A program made the translations under genes and the position numbers. The notes beneath the pieces were generated by a model, which saw nothing but the letters and a program-made list of their open reading frames with translations, was not told the origin of the DNA and made no database searches. Shown here one piece after another: positions 36,277 to 43,738 of a stretch of DNA of 50,486 nt. Within the stretch, counting starts at the first letter, position 1, and every line of letters begins with the position of its first letter. This DNA is from Neolewinella aurantiaca (GTDB taxonomy: Bacteria; Bacteroidota; Bacteroidia; Chitinophagales; Saprospiraceae), in the NCBI RefSeq assembly GCF_008014675.1, contig NZ_VOXD01000041.1:1-50486 (forward strand). The letters run 5' to 3'.

Positions 36277-37494
36277 CTAATCTGTGATCGCCACGATCGC
36301 ATCTTCTCCCCATGGGGGGCTCGGAGGTCTCCGGCGGACGCCGTCGTCGAGGTCGAAGATGCCAAAAATAACCGGCGTATTGAACCGGTGGGTCGGGTAG
36401 CGGGTAAAGCCGTCGGTAAGCACCAGTACGGAGTCCGGGGCAGGGTTGAGGTCGAGTGCAGCGAGGATGCCCGCGGTCATGTCTGTCCCGCCACCGCCGG
36501 GTAGCGATTGCAGCCGGTAAGCTTCCTGCCCGGCCAGTATCCGGACGGGTTCATAGGCAGTGTTGTCGCAGGGGATGATCGTGACCGGATATTGGAACGT
36601 GCGCAATACGGCAGCGACTTCGCCCAGCGCACGAGATAAGAGTTCGGGGCTCATGGAGCCGCTGGTGTCTACCACCACAGCGATGCGCGCGGTACGATCC
36701 CCCCGCAGGGACGGGGTAAGAATGGGGTGGTAAACAGATTGCCGCCTGCTGGGGCGGCTGAAACTGTAGTCTATCCGGCTGCCGATGCCGTTTTGCAGGG
36801 CGACACTCATGCGGTTGCCCAGCTTCGCCCGCCAGTTGATCTGAGGGTGAAGGATGTCTTCGGTCCAGTTTCGCCAGCCACCGGGTGTTGCTTTATTACC
36901 CGCTTCTTTCATCCGGCGGGCTACTTCACGCCGGAGCACCTGATCGTCGAGAGAGGAGATGTTTTGGCGCTCGTTACCATCTTCCCATTCACGCTCCTGG
37001 TGGTGGGCTCCGCTGCCGTCGTCGTGGTTGGCCGACAGATCGGGATGGCTTTTGCTGATCCCCTCGAAGTAAGTCTCGGCCAATAACCCACGCTGGTAGC
37101 CGAAGTCTTCGGGCAACATGCCGGGGTAGGCCGCCGGCATCCGCATCCCGGGCCATTCGGTATCGTTAATTTCAAAGTCTGCAGCAATGTTCCACAGGCG
37201 TGCGGCATCCGGGCCGTGGACATTGAAAGCCTTAGCACGCTCGGCGTGCTGCCTCAGCCGGTGACTGATCTCGTGGATCCAGATGAATGCCAGTTCGGCA
37301 AGGGCAACAGGGCGTTCCCTGCTATGCCAGATGTCGTCCACCACCGTGGGGTTCCAGTACACATTGTAATGCAGGTCGATGGCTGCCACATCCACCGATT
37401 CAGACAAGATTATGCGGCAGCGGAACAGGGCTGGTGCAAACCAGGGGAGTTTTTCTGCCGCGTAAGCCCTGGCGAAGCGTAAATGAGAAATCAT
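36277..37494 (-). CDS. DUF2201-type putative metallopeptidase / vWA-like protein
   Basis: The 405-residue product has two parts. Residues of about 5-225 resemble the putative metallopeptidase domain of DUF2201 proteins, with IWIHEISHRLRQHAERA (H74-E75-x-x-H78) and WNIAADFEINDTEW. Residues of about 268-405 are a vWA-like domain with the MIDAS start VVVDTSGSMSPELL (D276, S278, S280) and VLVLTDGFTRYP. The gene lies between the MoxR-like ATPase and the helical-repeat gene. MoxR ATPases typically remodel vWA partners, so a chaperone-like complex is likely; the target is unknown. Confidence 0.87.
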   Translation of the reverse strand: MISHLRFARAYAAEKLPWFAPALFRCRIILSESVDVAAIDLHYNVYWNPTVVDDIWHSRERPVALAELAFIWIHEISHRLRQHAERAKAFNVHGPDAARLWNIAADFEINDTEWPGMRMPAAYPGMLPEDFGYQRGLLAETYFEGISKSHPDLSANHDDGSGAHHQEREWEDGNERQNISSLDDQVLRREVARRMKEAGNKATPGGWRNWTEDILHPQINWRAKLGNRMSVALQNGIGSRIDYSFSRPSRRQSVYHPILTPSLRGDRTARIAVVVDTSGSMSPELLSRALGEVAAVLRTFQYPVTIIPCDNTAYEPVRILAGQEAYRLQSLPGGGGTDMTAGILAALDLNPAPDSVLVLTDGFTRYPTHRFNTPVIFGIFDLDDGVRRRPPSPPWGEDAIVAITD

Positions 37495-37621
37495 GGAGAA
37501 AACGGTTTCGTAGAGGCGGGTGCGCAGAAAGTACCGGGCAGCGGCTGAGATTATCGGTGGTTACGGGGCCGTTGTTTATTATACGACCGTACAGCCACGA
37601 TTAGCCGCGGCCAGCAGGTGG

Positions 37622-38836
37622 CTAACTGAGCACTTCAATAAACTCCCGTAACCCCTCATCACTGAACAAACCGTTGATCGATGCTGAGATAGCTGAGAAT
37701 TTATCCGGTCCCGCAGCCTGGCCTTTGGCCATGAGCCTTACGAGCCACGTAGTGCCGGCCAGTTCTTTGAGCGGAACGAAAATAACGTCGCGCCGCCCGT
37801 CGGCGAAGGCGCGCGCAGCGAGGTCGAGGTAAGGCTCAGACCAGGTCAGGAGCCGGTCGGAGTCGAGTTCTTTTTTGAGGTAATCGTTTAGGCCGGCGAA
37901 TAAGACAAACAATTCGCTGTCGTCGAGGTCTTCCACCGGCACGGAGACCTGCCCGGTGAGGACTTCTTTGGGGTCGGGCAACCGAAGGTTGCGCAGGTAC
38001 TCGAGGAGCATAATGGCCGTTGCCTCGCCGAGGCAGCCCGTCGTAAGTTCGAAGAGGACCTGGTTGTTCGTATCGTCATCGATGCGGTAGCCGAGCAAAT
38101 CTGCCGTAGCGAGAAGTGCAGCCGCGAAATCCCAACTGCGCGGGCTGGCGAATCCGTATTTGTTCTCTTCGGGGTTGGCGTGCAGAGCGTCGGGTTTTAC
38201 GCGCAGAAAACCAGCGATCCGGGTCTGGAAAAACCGTAGTTTTTGGGCGTGAGCGGAGACATCTACCTGAGGCAGTGCGCCGGGCTCCCAGCCACTGGTG
38301 AGCGAGTGCACGTACAAATCGGTCGAAACATCCCAGTTCAGGTGAACGAAACGGTTGCGCAGGGGAGGGGAAAGCTCCCAGCCTCCGACCATAAGATCGG
38401 GAGGGTTTGCCGCCGCTACGATTCGTACACCAGGGGGGAGCGGGTGAAAACCCACTTTGCGTTCGAAGACCACCCGCAGGAGAGCGGATTGAACTGAAGG
38501 CGGAGCGGTACTCAATTCGTCGAGGAACAGGATTCCGTCGCCATCGTCAGGGAAATCATCCACCCAGCGGGGGACGGCGTACCTGACACGTCCGTCTTCG
38601 AGAACGGGAAGCCCGCTGAAATCGGTCGGGTCGTGAATGGATGCAATCAGGGTGGTTACGGGCAGTTGTTCGTGGGCAAGCCCTTCAATAAAGCTGGACT
38701 TCCCGACGCCGGGCCGGCCCCATAGCAATACCGGGATGCCGACGTCTCCTCGCGGAGCAGGTGTGGCCAGGGCAATGAGTAACGATTCGGCACCGGTAGG
38801 GAGGTTCTGGAGGGTATTATTCACGGTTGAAATCAA
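37622..38836 (-). CDS. MoxR-type AAA+ ATPase
   Basis: The 404-residue product has Walker A LLWGRPGVGKSSFI (40-47), Walker B GILFLDELSTAP (D106-E107), sensor 1 RIVAAANPP and the arginine-finger region LSPPLRNRFVHL, as in AAA_5/MoxR proteins. The C-terminal 200 residues are helical and ungrouped. It is the first gene of the MoxR / metallopeptidase-vWA / helical-repeat operon, with gaps of 127 and 70 bp. It is predicted to be a cytoplasmic remodelling ATPase. Confidence 0.9.
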   Translation of the reverse strand: MISTVNNTLQNLPTGAESLLIALATPAPRGDVGIPVLLWGRPGVGKSSFIEGLAHEQLPVTTLIASIHDPTDFSGLPVLEDGRVRYAVPRWVDDFPDDGDGILFLDELSTAPPSVQSALLRVVFERKVGFHPLPPGVRIVAAANPPDLMVGGWELSPPLRNRFVHLNWDVSTDLYVHSLTSGWEPGALPQVDVSAHAQKLRFFQTRIAGFLRVKPDALHANPEENKYGFASPRSWDFAAALLATADLLGYRIDDDTNNQVLFELTTGCLGEATAIMLLEYLRNLRLPDPKEVLTGQVSVPVEDLDDSELFVLFAGLNDYLKKELDSDRLLTWSEPYLDLAARAFADGRRDVIFVPLKELAGTTWLVRLMAKGQAAGPDKFSAISASINGLFSDEGLREFIEVLS

Positions 38837-38965
38837 CGTTTGGACCGGAAAGAAGGTTGCAGGACGCCAGGGATTGGATTTTTATCTTTTCGGAAGCGTG
38901 TGCGGCGAACAATCCCAATGAGGGTGCGCTATAGCAGTACATCACTATCAGTAAAATACACTATT

Positions 38966-39217
38966 ATGAATATTCTTGCCTGGATCATACTTGGCCTTAT
39001 CGCCGGCGCAATCGCCAAATGGATTCACCCCGGTGAAGATCCCGGAGGGTGGATCGTCACGATCCTCATTGGTATTGTCGGTGCTTTCGTCGGCGGGTTC
39101 ATCACGCGGACACTCGGCATCGGCCCATCCGAGACCGACGTTGTTAACCTGTGGTCGATCATTGTTGCCGTTTTCGGAGCAGTTATTTGCCTTTGGGCTT
39201 ACCGTAAGTTCTCCTAG
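38966..39217 (+). CDS. GlsB/YeaQ/YmgE-family stress response membrane protein
   Basis: The ATG at 38966 gives an 83-residue protein with the family pattern ILAWIILGLIAGAIAKWIHPGEDPGG, then a second helix (WIVTILIGIVGAFVGGFI) and a third (LWSIIVAVFGAVICLWAYRK). The longer upstream frame lacks membrane character. These 'transglycosylase-associated' proteins are small inner-membrane proteins often induced by stress; the biochemical role is unknown. A hairpin follows the gene. Confidence 0.93.
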   Translation: MNILAWIILGLIAGAIAKWIHPGEDPGGWIVTILIGIVGAFVGGFITRTLGIGPSETDVVNLWSIIVAVFGAVICLWAYRKFS

Positions 39218-39247
39218 TACAGTGAACCTAAATATACTCGGGCGTAT

Positions 39248-39281
39248 AAGCGCTTCTCTTGCACAAAAGGGAGGCGCTTTT
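39248..39281 (+). terminator. Terminator after the GlsB-like gene
   Basis: AAGCGC (39248-39253) pairs with GCGCTT (39274-39279), with partial pairing inside, followed by TTTT. The stem is moderate. Confidence 0.55.
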
Positions 39282-39325
39282 CGTGGCCGTACGGTAACCG
39301 AGGCGACCACCACCTGACCGGGTAG

Positions 39326-39343
39326 GGCGCGGCCGCGGGTGCA
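39326..39343 (-). repeat. Dispersed repeat copy
   Basis: The minus strand reads TGCACCCGCGGCCGCGCC, with C at position 7; intergenic. Confidence 0.85.
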
Positions 39344-39464
39344 AAGCCGGTTGAAGAAGAAAGCTCCTGCCGGTAAAAGAGTAAGCCGGAAGGCGACTTC
39401 AAGGCGTATTTAACCCAAAAATATCTCTGCCGCCACCTACTACCATACAACTCAGTCACATTGC

Positions 39465-39472
39465 TACCTTTG
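39465..39472 (+). promoter_or_regulatory. -7 box directly before the methyltransferase gene
   Basis: TACCTTTG is an exact TAnnTTTG match ending 7 nt before the ATG at 39480. Transcription would begin at or very near the start codon. No clear -33 TTG is visible. Confidence 0.5.
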
Positions 39473-39479
39473 CGCCGTG

Positions 39480-40385
39480 ATGAAAGCTCCCCTGAAATAC
39501 TGGCTGTTCCGTGCCACCTCTGCCGTACGTTGGTACCTCGGTGCAAGTACTCGTTACGATGTACACTCGCCCCACCTGGTTGAATTTATCCGGGAGGTCT
39601 ACCGCGACGACCGGCACTACCATGCTTTCGACCTCATCGCATCCGTCAGGAATTATTGGCGGGGAAGGCCGGGAACGGTCAAATTGCAGTCACTTGGAGC
39701 ACCGAGCAAGACAACGAGCAAAAGCGAGCGAACGGTCCGGTCTCTGGTGGCAACCAATGCCATCGATGACGATTGCGGACGCTTTCTCTTTCGCCTGGCA
39801 CTCTGGCTCAGGGCAAAAAGCATCATCGAGTTCGGAACCAACGCCGGCATCTCTACGCTGTACCTCCATGCCGCCGATACCCGGGCTACACTCCATACCG
39901 TAGAAGGAAACGCCGACGTTGCAGCCCTGGCAAAAGAAACCTTCGCCAAAGCCGGCGTTGGCTCCGGCCTGCACGCTCACGTAGGGCTGTTTACCGATTG
40001 GCTTGAGGACAGCCCGCACAAATCGGTACAAGCTGTGGTCCCGGTGGAGCGGATGCCCATCACCACTAAGGTACCAGACAACGAACCACTGGACCTGTTC
40101 TTCCTGGACGGAGACCACCGTTACCAGCCCACCCTGGACTATGTCCGCGCCTTGCTACCCAGCCGCTCAGAGAATGCTGTCTTCGTCATCGCAGACATCC
40201 ACTGGTCGGAAGAAATGGAGCGCGCCTGGGAAGAACTGAAGTTGTTTCCGGAAGTGACAGCCTCGGTGGACGTCTACCATTTTGGCCTTCTTTTTTTCAA
40301 GGAAGGGGTTTCCGGGCCTCACATCAGCCTCATCTCAACGAGGTTCAAGCCCTGGCGGCTTGGTTTTTTCGGCGCACAGGGGTAG
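39480..40385 (+). CDS. Class I SAM-dependent methyltransferase (O-methyltransferase-like)
   Basis: The ATG at 39480 is preferred; a GTG at 39477 directly before it could also serve. The product is 301 residues. Residues 1-70 form a helical cap (VRWYLGASTRYDVHSPHLVEFI). The SAM-binding fold has motif I SIIEFGTNAGISTLYL, motif II LHTVEGN, and LDLFFLDGDHRYQPTLDYVRALL with the Asp pair seen in O-methyltransferases of the Methyltransf_24 type, then FVIADIHWSEEMERAWEEL. The substrate is unknown. It seems to have a leaderless promoter. Confidence 0.85.
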   Translation: MKAPLKYWLFRATSAVRWYLGASTRYDVHSPHLVEFIREVYRDDRHYHAFDLIASVRNYWRGRPGTVKLQSLGAPSKTTSKSERTVRSLVATNAIDDDCGRFLFRLALWLRAKSIIEFGTNAGISTLYLHAADTRATLHTVEGNADVAALAKETFAKAGVGSGLHAHVGLFTDWLEDSPHKSVQAVVPVERMPITTKVPDNEPLDLFFLDGDHRYQPTLDYVRALLPSRSENAVFVIADIHWSEEMERAWEELKLFPEVTASVDVYHFGLLFFKEGVSGPHISLISTRFKPWRLGFFGAQG

Positions 40386-40472
40386 CGGCAGAATTTCCAA
40401 CTTCAAGGTCGAGGTGTCTCCCAAATGACAATTACCTCCATCCGGTAAGGATTAAAGCTAATATTACGGCAC

Positions 40473-40503
40473 AAAAAAGCCCTCCGGTAAATTACCAGAG
40501 GGC
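40473..40503 (-). terminator. Intrinsic terminator of the sRNA candidate
   Basis: On the minus strand GCCCTCTGGT pairs with ACCGGAGGGC (one G-T pair), loop AATTT, followed by TTTTTT. On plus the same hairpin lacks a T-run. Confidence 0.85.
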
Positions 40504-40658
40504 CAAAATTATGGTATGTCAGAAAGCTTTCTCTTAAGACAGAACTCCGGTTCTGAGAACCGGTGGGATCTGTTTGTGTGTTGGTATTGAGGCTTTTGGA
40601 CCAAAAAAGGAAGCGTTTTCAGCCTCAATACTTGCCGAAAGTAGTCCTTTAATGGGAA
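40473..40658 (-). ncRNA. Candidate small RNA of about 185 nt
   Basis: The promoter at 40664-40696 should start transcription near 40658 on the minus strand. The transcript would hold a GTATTGAGGC/GCCTCAATAC stem (40584-40593 with 40622-40631), a CCGGTTC/GAACCGG hairpin (40547-40563), a small AGAAAGCTTTCT palindrome and a strong terminator (40473-40503). It has no ATG or GTG in any frame, so it is unlikely to code. No tmRNA, RNase P, SRP or 6S-type architecture was recognised. The strand follows from promoter and terminator orientation; the exact start is approximate. Confidence 0.6.
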
Positions 40659-40663
40659 CCGGC

Positions 40664-40696
40664 CAAAGTTATAGCGTTTTATTTTTCGAGTCGCAA
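40664..40696 (-). promoter_or_regulatory. Promoter of the sRNA candidate
   Basis: On the minus strand TTG (40696-40694), a 22-bp spacer and TAACTTTG (40671-40664) match the Bacteroidota promoter consensus. An inverted repeat AACCCCA/TGGGGTT (40695-40714) overlaps the upstream element and could bind a regulator. Confidence 0.65.
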
Positions 40697-40804
40697 CCCC
40701 ATGATTGTGGGGTTAGGGTGGGGCCGGAGTAATCGGGAGCCCTTCGTTTGAGAAGGGGATAGGGCATATCTTGCGGACATTACCAAAGCTTACCGTTTCT
40801 ACCC

Positions 40805-42157
40805 ATGCGTACCCTTCTCACTCTGCTCTGTTTAACCCTGCTCTGCACCTGCGTCAGCGCCCAGACCCCGAATAGTATTCAGACCGCTAATACTTTGCTG
40901 CAAGCGGGGCCGATGCTGGGGTACTGCGAGCAGCGGGAAGTCATGATCTGGGTTCAAACCAAGTTGCCCGCCCTGGTAAAGGTTGAATACACCGACGATG
41001 CCGGCCAGACGATGACCACTAACGAAGTGAAAACAAGCCGGGAAACGGCCTACACCGCAAAAATGATCGCAGACCAGGTTCAGCCCGGCCAGCATTATAC
41101 CTACCGGGTTTTTATTGACGGGAGCGCAGTAGAGTTGGATTACCCGACAGAATTTACCGCTCAAAAGATCTGGCGCTGGCGGGAAGATCCGCCCACCTTT
41201 CAGGTTGCGCTGGGCAGTTGTACCTACATCAACGAGCCAGCATACGATCGGCCGGGCGAGGGCTACGGCAGTGAGTACGAAATCTTCACCTCCATCGATC
41301 AGAAGAACCCGGATCTTATGATTCACCTGGGCGATAATATGTACCTCCGCGAGCCAGACTGGTACACAAAAACTGGCTATCACCACCGCTATACCCATAC
41401 CCGAAGCCTGCCCGAAATGCAACCCTTGCTGGCGCGTACCCACCACTACGCTACCTGGGACGACCACGATTACGGCCCTAACGATTCTGACCGGACATGG
41501 GTGCTGAAGGAAGTAGCAAAAGAAACCTTTGATGCTTTCTGGGGCAACCTCACCAGCGGGTTACCGACCAGTAAGGCCGAGAGTGGTTTCGCGGGAATTA
41601 CTTCTACCTTCCGCTACAACGATACCGACTTTTTCCTGCTCGATAACCGTTCTTTCCGCACTCCGAACGATCAGAAACGAGCCGACAATAAAACAGTCCT
41701 GGGCAAAGCCCAGCTCGAATGGCTGGTCGAGAGTCTCATTTTCAGCGACTCGCCCTGGAAAATGGTTTGCATCGGTGGTCAGGTGCTGAATACCGTAAAG
41801 GCCGGAGAAACCTACGTTAACCTCGCTCCGCAGGAGCAGGAGTACCTGCTGCGCCGCATTACGGAAGAAAATATCACCGGTGTGGTCTTTCTTACCGGAG
41901 ACCGCCACCATACGGAACTGTCTGAGCGTCGCCTGAGCAACGGGAAAATGATCTACGACCTCACCATCTCCAGCCTGACGGCCGGAACGGGCTCGAGCCG
42001 CTCCGAGAAAAACACTTACCGCGTACCGGGGACGCTGGCCGTAGAGCACAATTTTGGGGTGCTTACCTTCTCCGGGCCACTTAAACAAAGAACACTAAAG
42101 GTCGAAGTTTTCGATACGGAGGGGAAAGAAATCTGGACCAAAATGCTGGACAAATAA
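40805..42157 (+). CDS. PhoD-like alkaline phosphatase / metallophosphoesterase
   Basis: The 450-residue product has a signal peptide (LLTLLCLTLLCTCVSA-QT). A Fn3/PhoD N-terminal domain (about 30-120, GPMLGYCEQREVMIWVQT) precedes the PhoD metallophosphatase domain. Metal-binding motifs are VALGSCTY, LMIHLGDNMYLRE, TWDDHDYGPNDSD, and FLTGDRHHTELSE. It is predicted to hydrolyse phosphate esters in the periplasm or at the surface. A copy of the dispersed repeat encodes the end of the signal peptide (residues 14-19). A strong hairpin follows the gene. Confidence 0.93.
   Translation: MRTLLTLLCLTLLCTCVSAQTPNSIQTANTLLQAGPMLGYCEQREVMIWVQTKLPALVKVEYTDDAGQTMTTNEVKTSRETAYTAKMIADQVQPGQHYTYRVFIDGSAVELDYPTEFTAQKIWRWREDPPTFQVALGSCTYINEPAYDRPGEGYGSEYEIFTSIDQKNPDLMIHLGDNMYLREPDWYTKTGYHHRYTHTRSLPEMQPLLARTHHYATWDDHDYGPNDSDRTWVLKEVAKETFDAFWGNLTSGLPTSKAESGFAGITSTFRYNDTDFFLLDNRSFRTPNDQKRADNKTVLGKAQLEWLVESLIFSDSPWKMVCIGGQVLNTVKAGETYVNLAPQEQEYLLRRITEENITGVVFLTGDRHHTELSERRLSNGKMIYDLTISSLTAGTGSSRSEKNTYRVPGTLAVEHNFGVLTFSGPLKQRTLKVEVFDTEGKEIWTKMLDK
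40844..40861 (+). repeat. Dispersed repeat copy in the PhoD signal-peptide coding region
   Basis: The sequence is TGCACCTGCGTCAGCGCC, codon-aligned, encoding CTCVSA directly before the predicted signal peptidase site (VSA-QT). Chance cannot be ruled out. Confidence 0.65.
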
Positions 42158-42172
42158 CCTAACCAGAAGGTG

Positions 42173-42214
42173 AAAAAAGAAAGCCAGAAGCTATGCACAT
42201 AGCTTCTGGCTTTC
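42173..42214. terminator. Bidirectional terminator between PhoD and HAD genes
   Basis: GAAAGCCAGAAGCTAT and ATAGCTTCTGGCTTTC are perfect 16-bp arms with loop GCAC. On the minus strand the stem is followed by CTTTTTTC-type T residues; the plus side ends TTTCAGTTTG. It serves two convergent genes. Confidence 0.88.
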
Positions 42215-42275
42215 AGTTTGCGCCGCCCGAATCTGGTTTCAGCCGTAGCTAAACGGGGAGGCAGGGGGTTATGAC

Positions 42276-42297
42276 TGGTCAGGAAGAATCCTGACCA
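42276..42297 (-). terminator. Second hairpin 3' of the HAD gene
   Basis: TGGTCAGGA and TCCTGACCA are perfect 9-bp arms around a 4-nt loop, 28 bp past the HAD stop codon. There is no T-run, so it may stabilise the mRNA end. Confidence 0.45.
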
Positions 42298-42325
42298 ATG
42301 AAGTGATACAGCCTGGAGATACAAC

Positions 42326-42757
42326 TTAGTCGTTGAAGACCTCAACGTCGCGGTTTCTGACCACCAGGTCAGTGAACTTCCCTTTGAAACGGGTAGCTTT
42401 CACGATGTGGTTGTCGATCCAATGGTAGTTGCCGCCACGCGGCTTACCCATCAGCATGCTGTGCCACTTGAAGTTGTGTTTCTTGAGCCAGTACTCGGTG
42501 ATTTCGCGGTGCTCTTCGGTACGGGAGGTAAAGAAGGTGATAATGTGACCTTCTTCGTACCATTTATTTACGATGCGGAGCGCATCGGGGTAGGGCATAC
42601 ACGTACCCATGCGTTCGGGCTCTTCGTTGGGGATGTCATCGCAGATAGTACCGTCGATGTCGATCAGGAAATTTTTCACACCAGCGGCCAATACCGGGCT
42701 GATGAGTTCACCTTTTTCGTTGAAGGTGGTTTCAAGATCTTTTTCACTCGTATCCAT
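42326..42757 (-). CDS. HAD-family phosphatase-like protein
   Basis: The 143-residue product has the HAD motif I NFLIDIDGTICDD (D33 and D35), motif II FFTSRTEEHREITEYWL (Ser/Thr after strand 2) and a late WIDNHIVKA. The conserved core GTCMPYPDALRIVNKWYEEGHIITFFTSR is seen in a small cytoplasmic HAD group of Bacteroidota. Phosphatase activity is expected but the substrate is unknown. No cap domain is present. Confidence 0.85.
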   Translation of the reverse strand: MDTSEKDLETTFNEKGELISPVLAAGVKNFLIDIDGTICDDIPNEEPERMGTCMPYPDALRIVNKWYEEGHIITFFTSRTEEHREITEYWLKKHNFKWHSMLMGKPRGGNYHWIDNHIVKATRFKGKFTDLVVRNRDVEVFND

Positions 42758-42854
42758 AGTAGGAAGTTTTCAACTTTGTTATTTCGGGGGGGGAGTTCGC
42801 TTAAGCTACCACAAAGATAAGAAATTACGGGACCTGCGTTGGGCAGATATAGCA

Positions 42855-42882
42855 TTTGATCACGCGCTTTTCCGTTACTTTA
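42855..42882 (+). promoter_or_regulatory. Candidate promoter of the SDR gene
   Basis: TTTG (42855-42858), a spacer of about 17 bp and TTACTTTA (42875-42882) resemble the -33/-7 consensus, with mismatches in the -7 box, 22 bp before the start codon. Confidence 0.35.
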
Positions 42883-42904
42883 CGGCTTCTAAAACTAAGA
42901 ATTC

Positions 42905-43702
42905 ATGCAATACGTAGCTCTCGTTACCGGTGCGTCCTCAGGTGTTGGCGAAGCACTGGCTCCTCTTCTCGCTCAGCGCGGCTATAAGGTTTTCGGTATG
43001 AGCCGCCGGAGCGTTGATCTACCGGGAGTCACTTCTTTACCGGCTGATATTTCCGATGCCGACGCGCTGAATAAAGCAATAGAAAGGCTGATCGAAGAAA
43101 CGGGGCGATTGGACGCTGTATTGCACTGTGCGGGAATTGGTGGTGCGGGGCCGGTAGAGCAAATGCCCACGGAGCGCGCGCGCCGGATCATGGAAACCAA
43201 CTTCTGGGGCAGTTGGAATCTTTGCCAGGCAACCCTTCCGTACCTGCGCAAGAGCGACCGTGGTCGCTTGCTTCTGGTTGGAAGCATCGCCGGGTTTATG
43301 GGCATTCCCTTTCGGTCGGCCTATTGTGCAAGCAAGGCCGCATTGAAAGCAATGTCGGACAGCCTCCGGATGGAAGTTCAGGGCAGTAACCTTGAAGTTA
43401 CGATGGTTGCGCCGGGGGATATTGCTACCAATTCCATCGCAACCCAGTACCGTCAGCCGGTGGAAGACCTTGATCCTCTCTACCGGGAGCGCTACAAAAA
43501 AGCCGACGACGGGATGGCCGCCAACGTTGACCACGGAATGGATGCCGCCTTCGTGGCCGAAGCGATGTACCAGATCATGGAAAAGGACCAACTGAAGCCC
43601 TACTATGCCATCGGCGAGTTGCTGCAGCGGGCCAGCGTGAAAGCCAGTCGCCTGCTGCCCGGGCACTTATGGGAAAAAGTACTGGGGAAGTACTACAGCT
43701 GA
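42905..43702 (+). CDS. Short-chain dehydrogenase/reductase (SDR)
   Basis: The 265-residue product is a classical SDR: cofactor motif VTGASSGVGEAL (7-18), VLHCAGIGGAG, catalytic S127, and YCASK with Y140 and K144. Arginines after the second strand (GMSRRSVDL) suggest NADP(H). The C terminus (LLQRASVKASRLLPGHLWEKVLGKYY) is a membrane-associating tail seen in SDRs acting on lipids or steroids. The substrate is not known. Confidence 0.92.
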   Translation: MQYVALVTGASSGVGEALAPLLAQRGYKVFGMSRRSVDLPGVTSLPADISDADALNKAIERLIEETGRLDAVLHCAGIGGAGPVEQMPTERARRIMETNFWGSWNLCQATLPYLRKSDRGRLLLVGSIAGFMGIPFRSAYCASKAALKAMSDSLRMEVQGSNLEVTMVAPGDIATNSIATQYRQPVEDLDPLYRERYKKADDGMAANVDHGMDAAFVAEAMYQIMEKDQLKPYYAIGELLQRASVKASRLLPGHLWEKVLGKYYS

Positions 43703-43738
43703 TAGTCCTTCAGAACAGTCTGCAACGGAGGGCTGGCT

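Larger units (their letters stand above)
40386..40804. other. Intergenic region carrying a minus-strand sRNA candidate
   Basis: The 419-bp gap between the methyltransferase and PhoD genes has no ORF worth calling. It is dense in hairpins, and on the minus strand has a promoter and a terminator in the right order. The PhoD side has TTTG (40747-40750) and TATCTTGC (40767-40774), a rough plus-strand promoter with a short 16-bp spacer. Confidence 0.6.
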
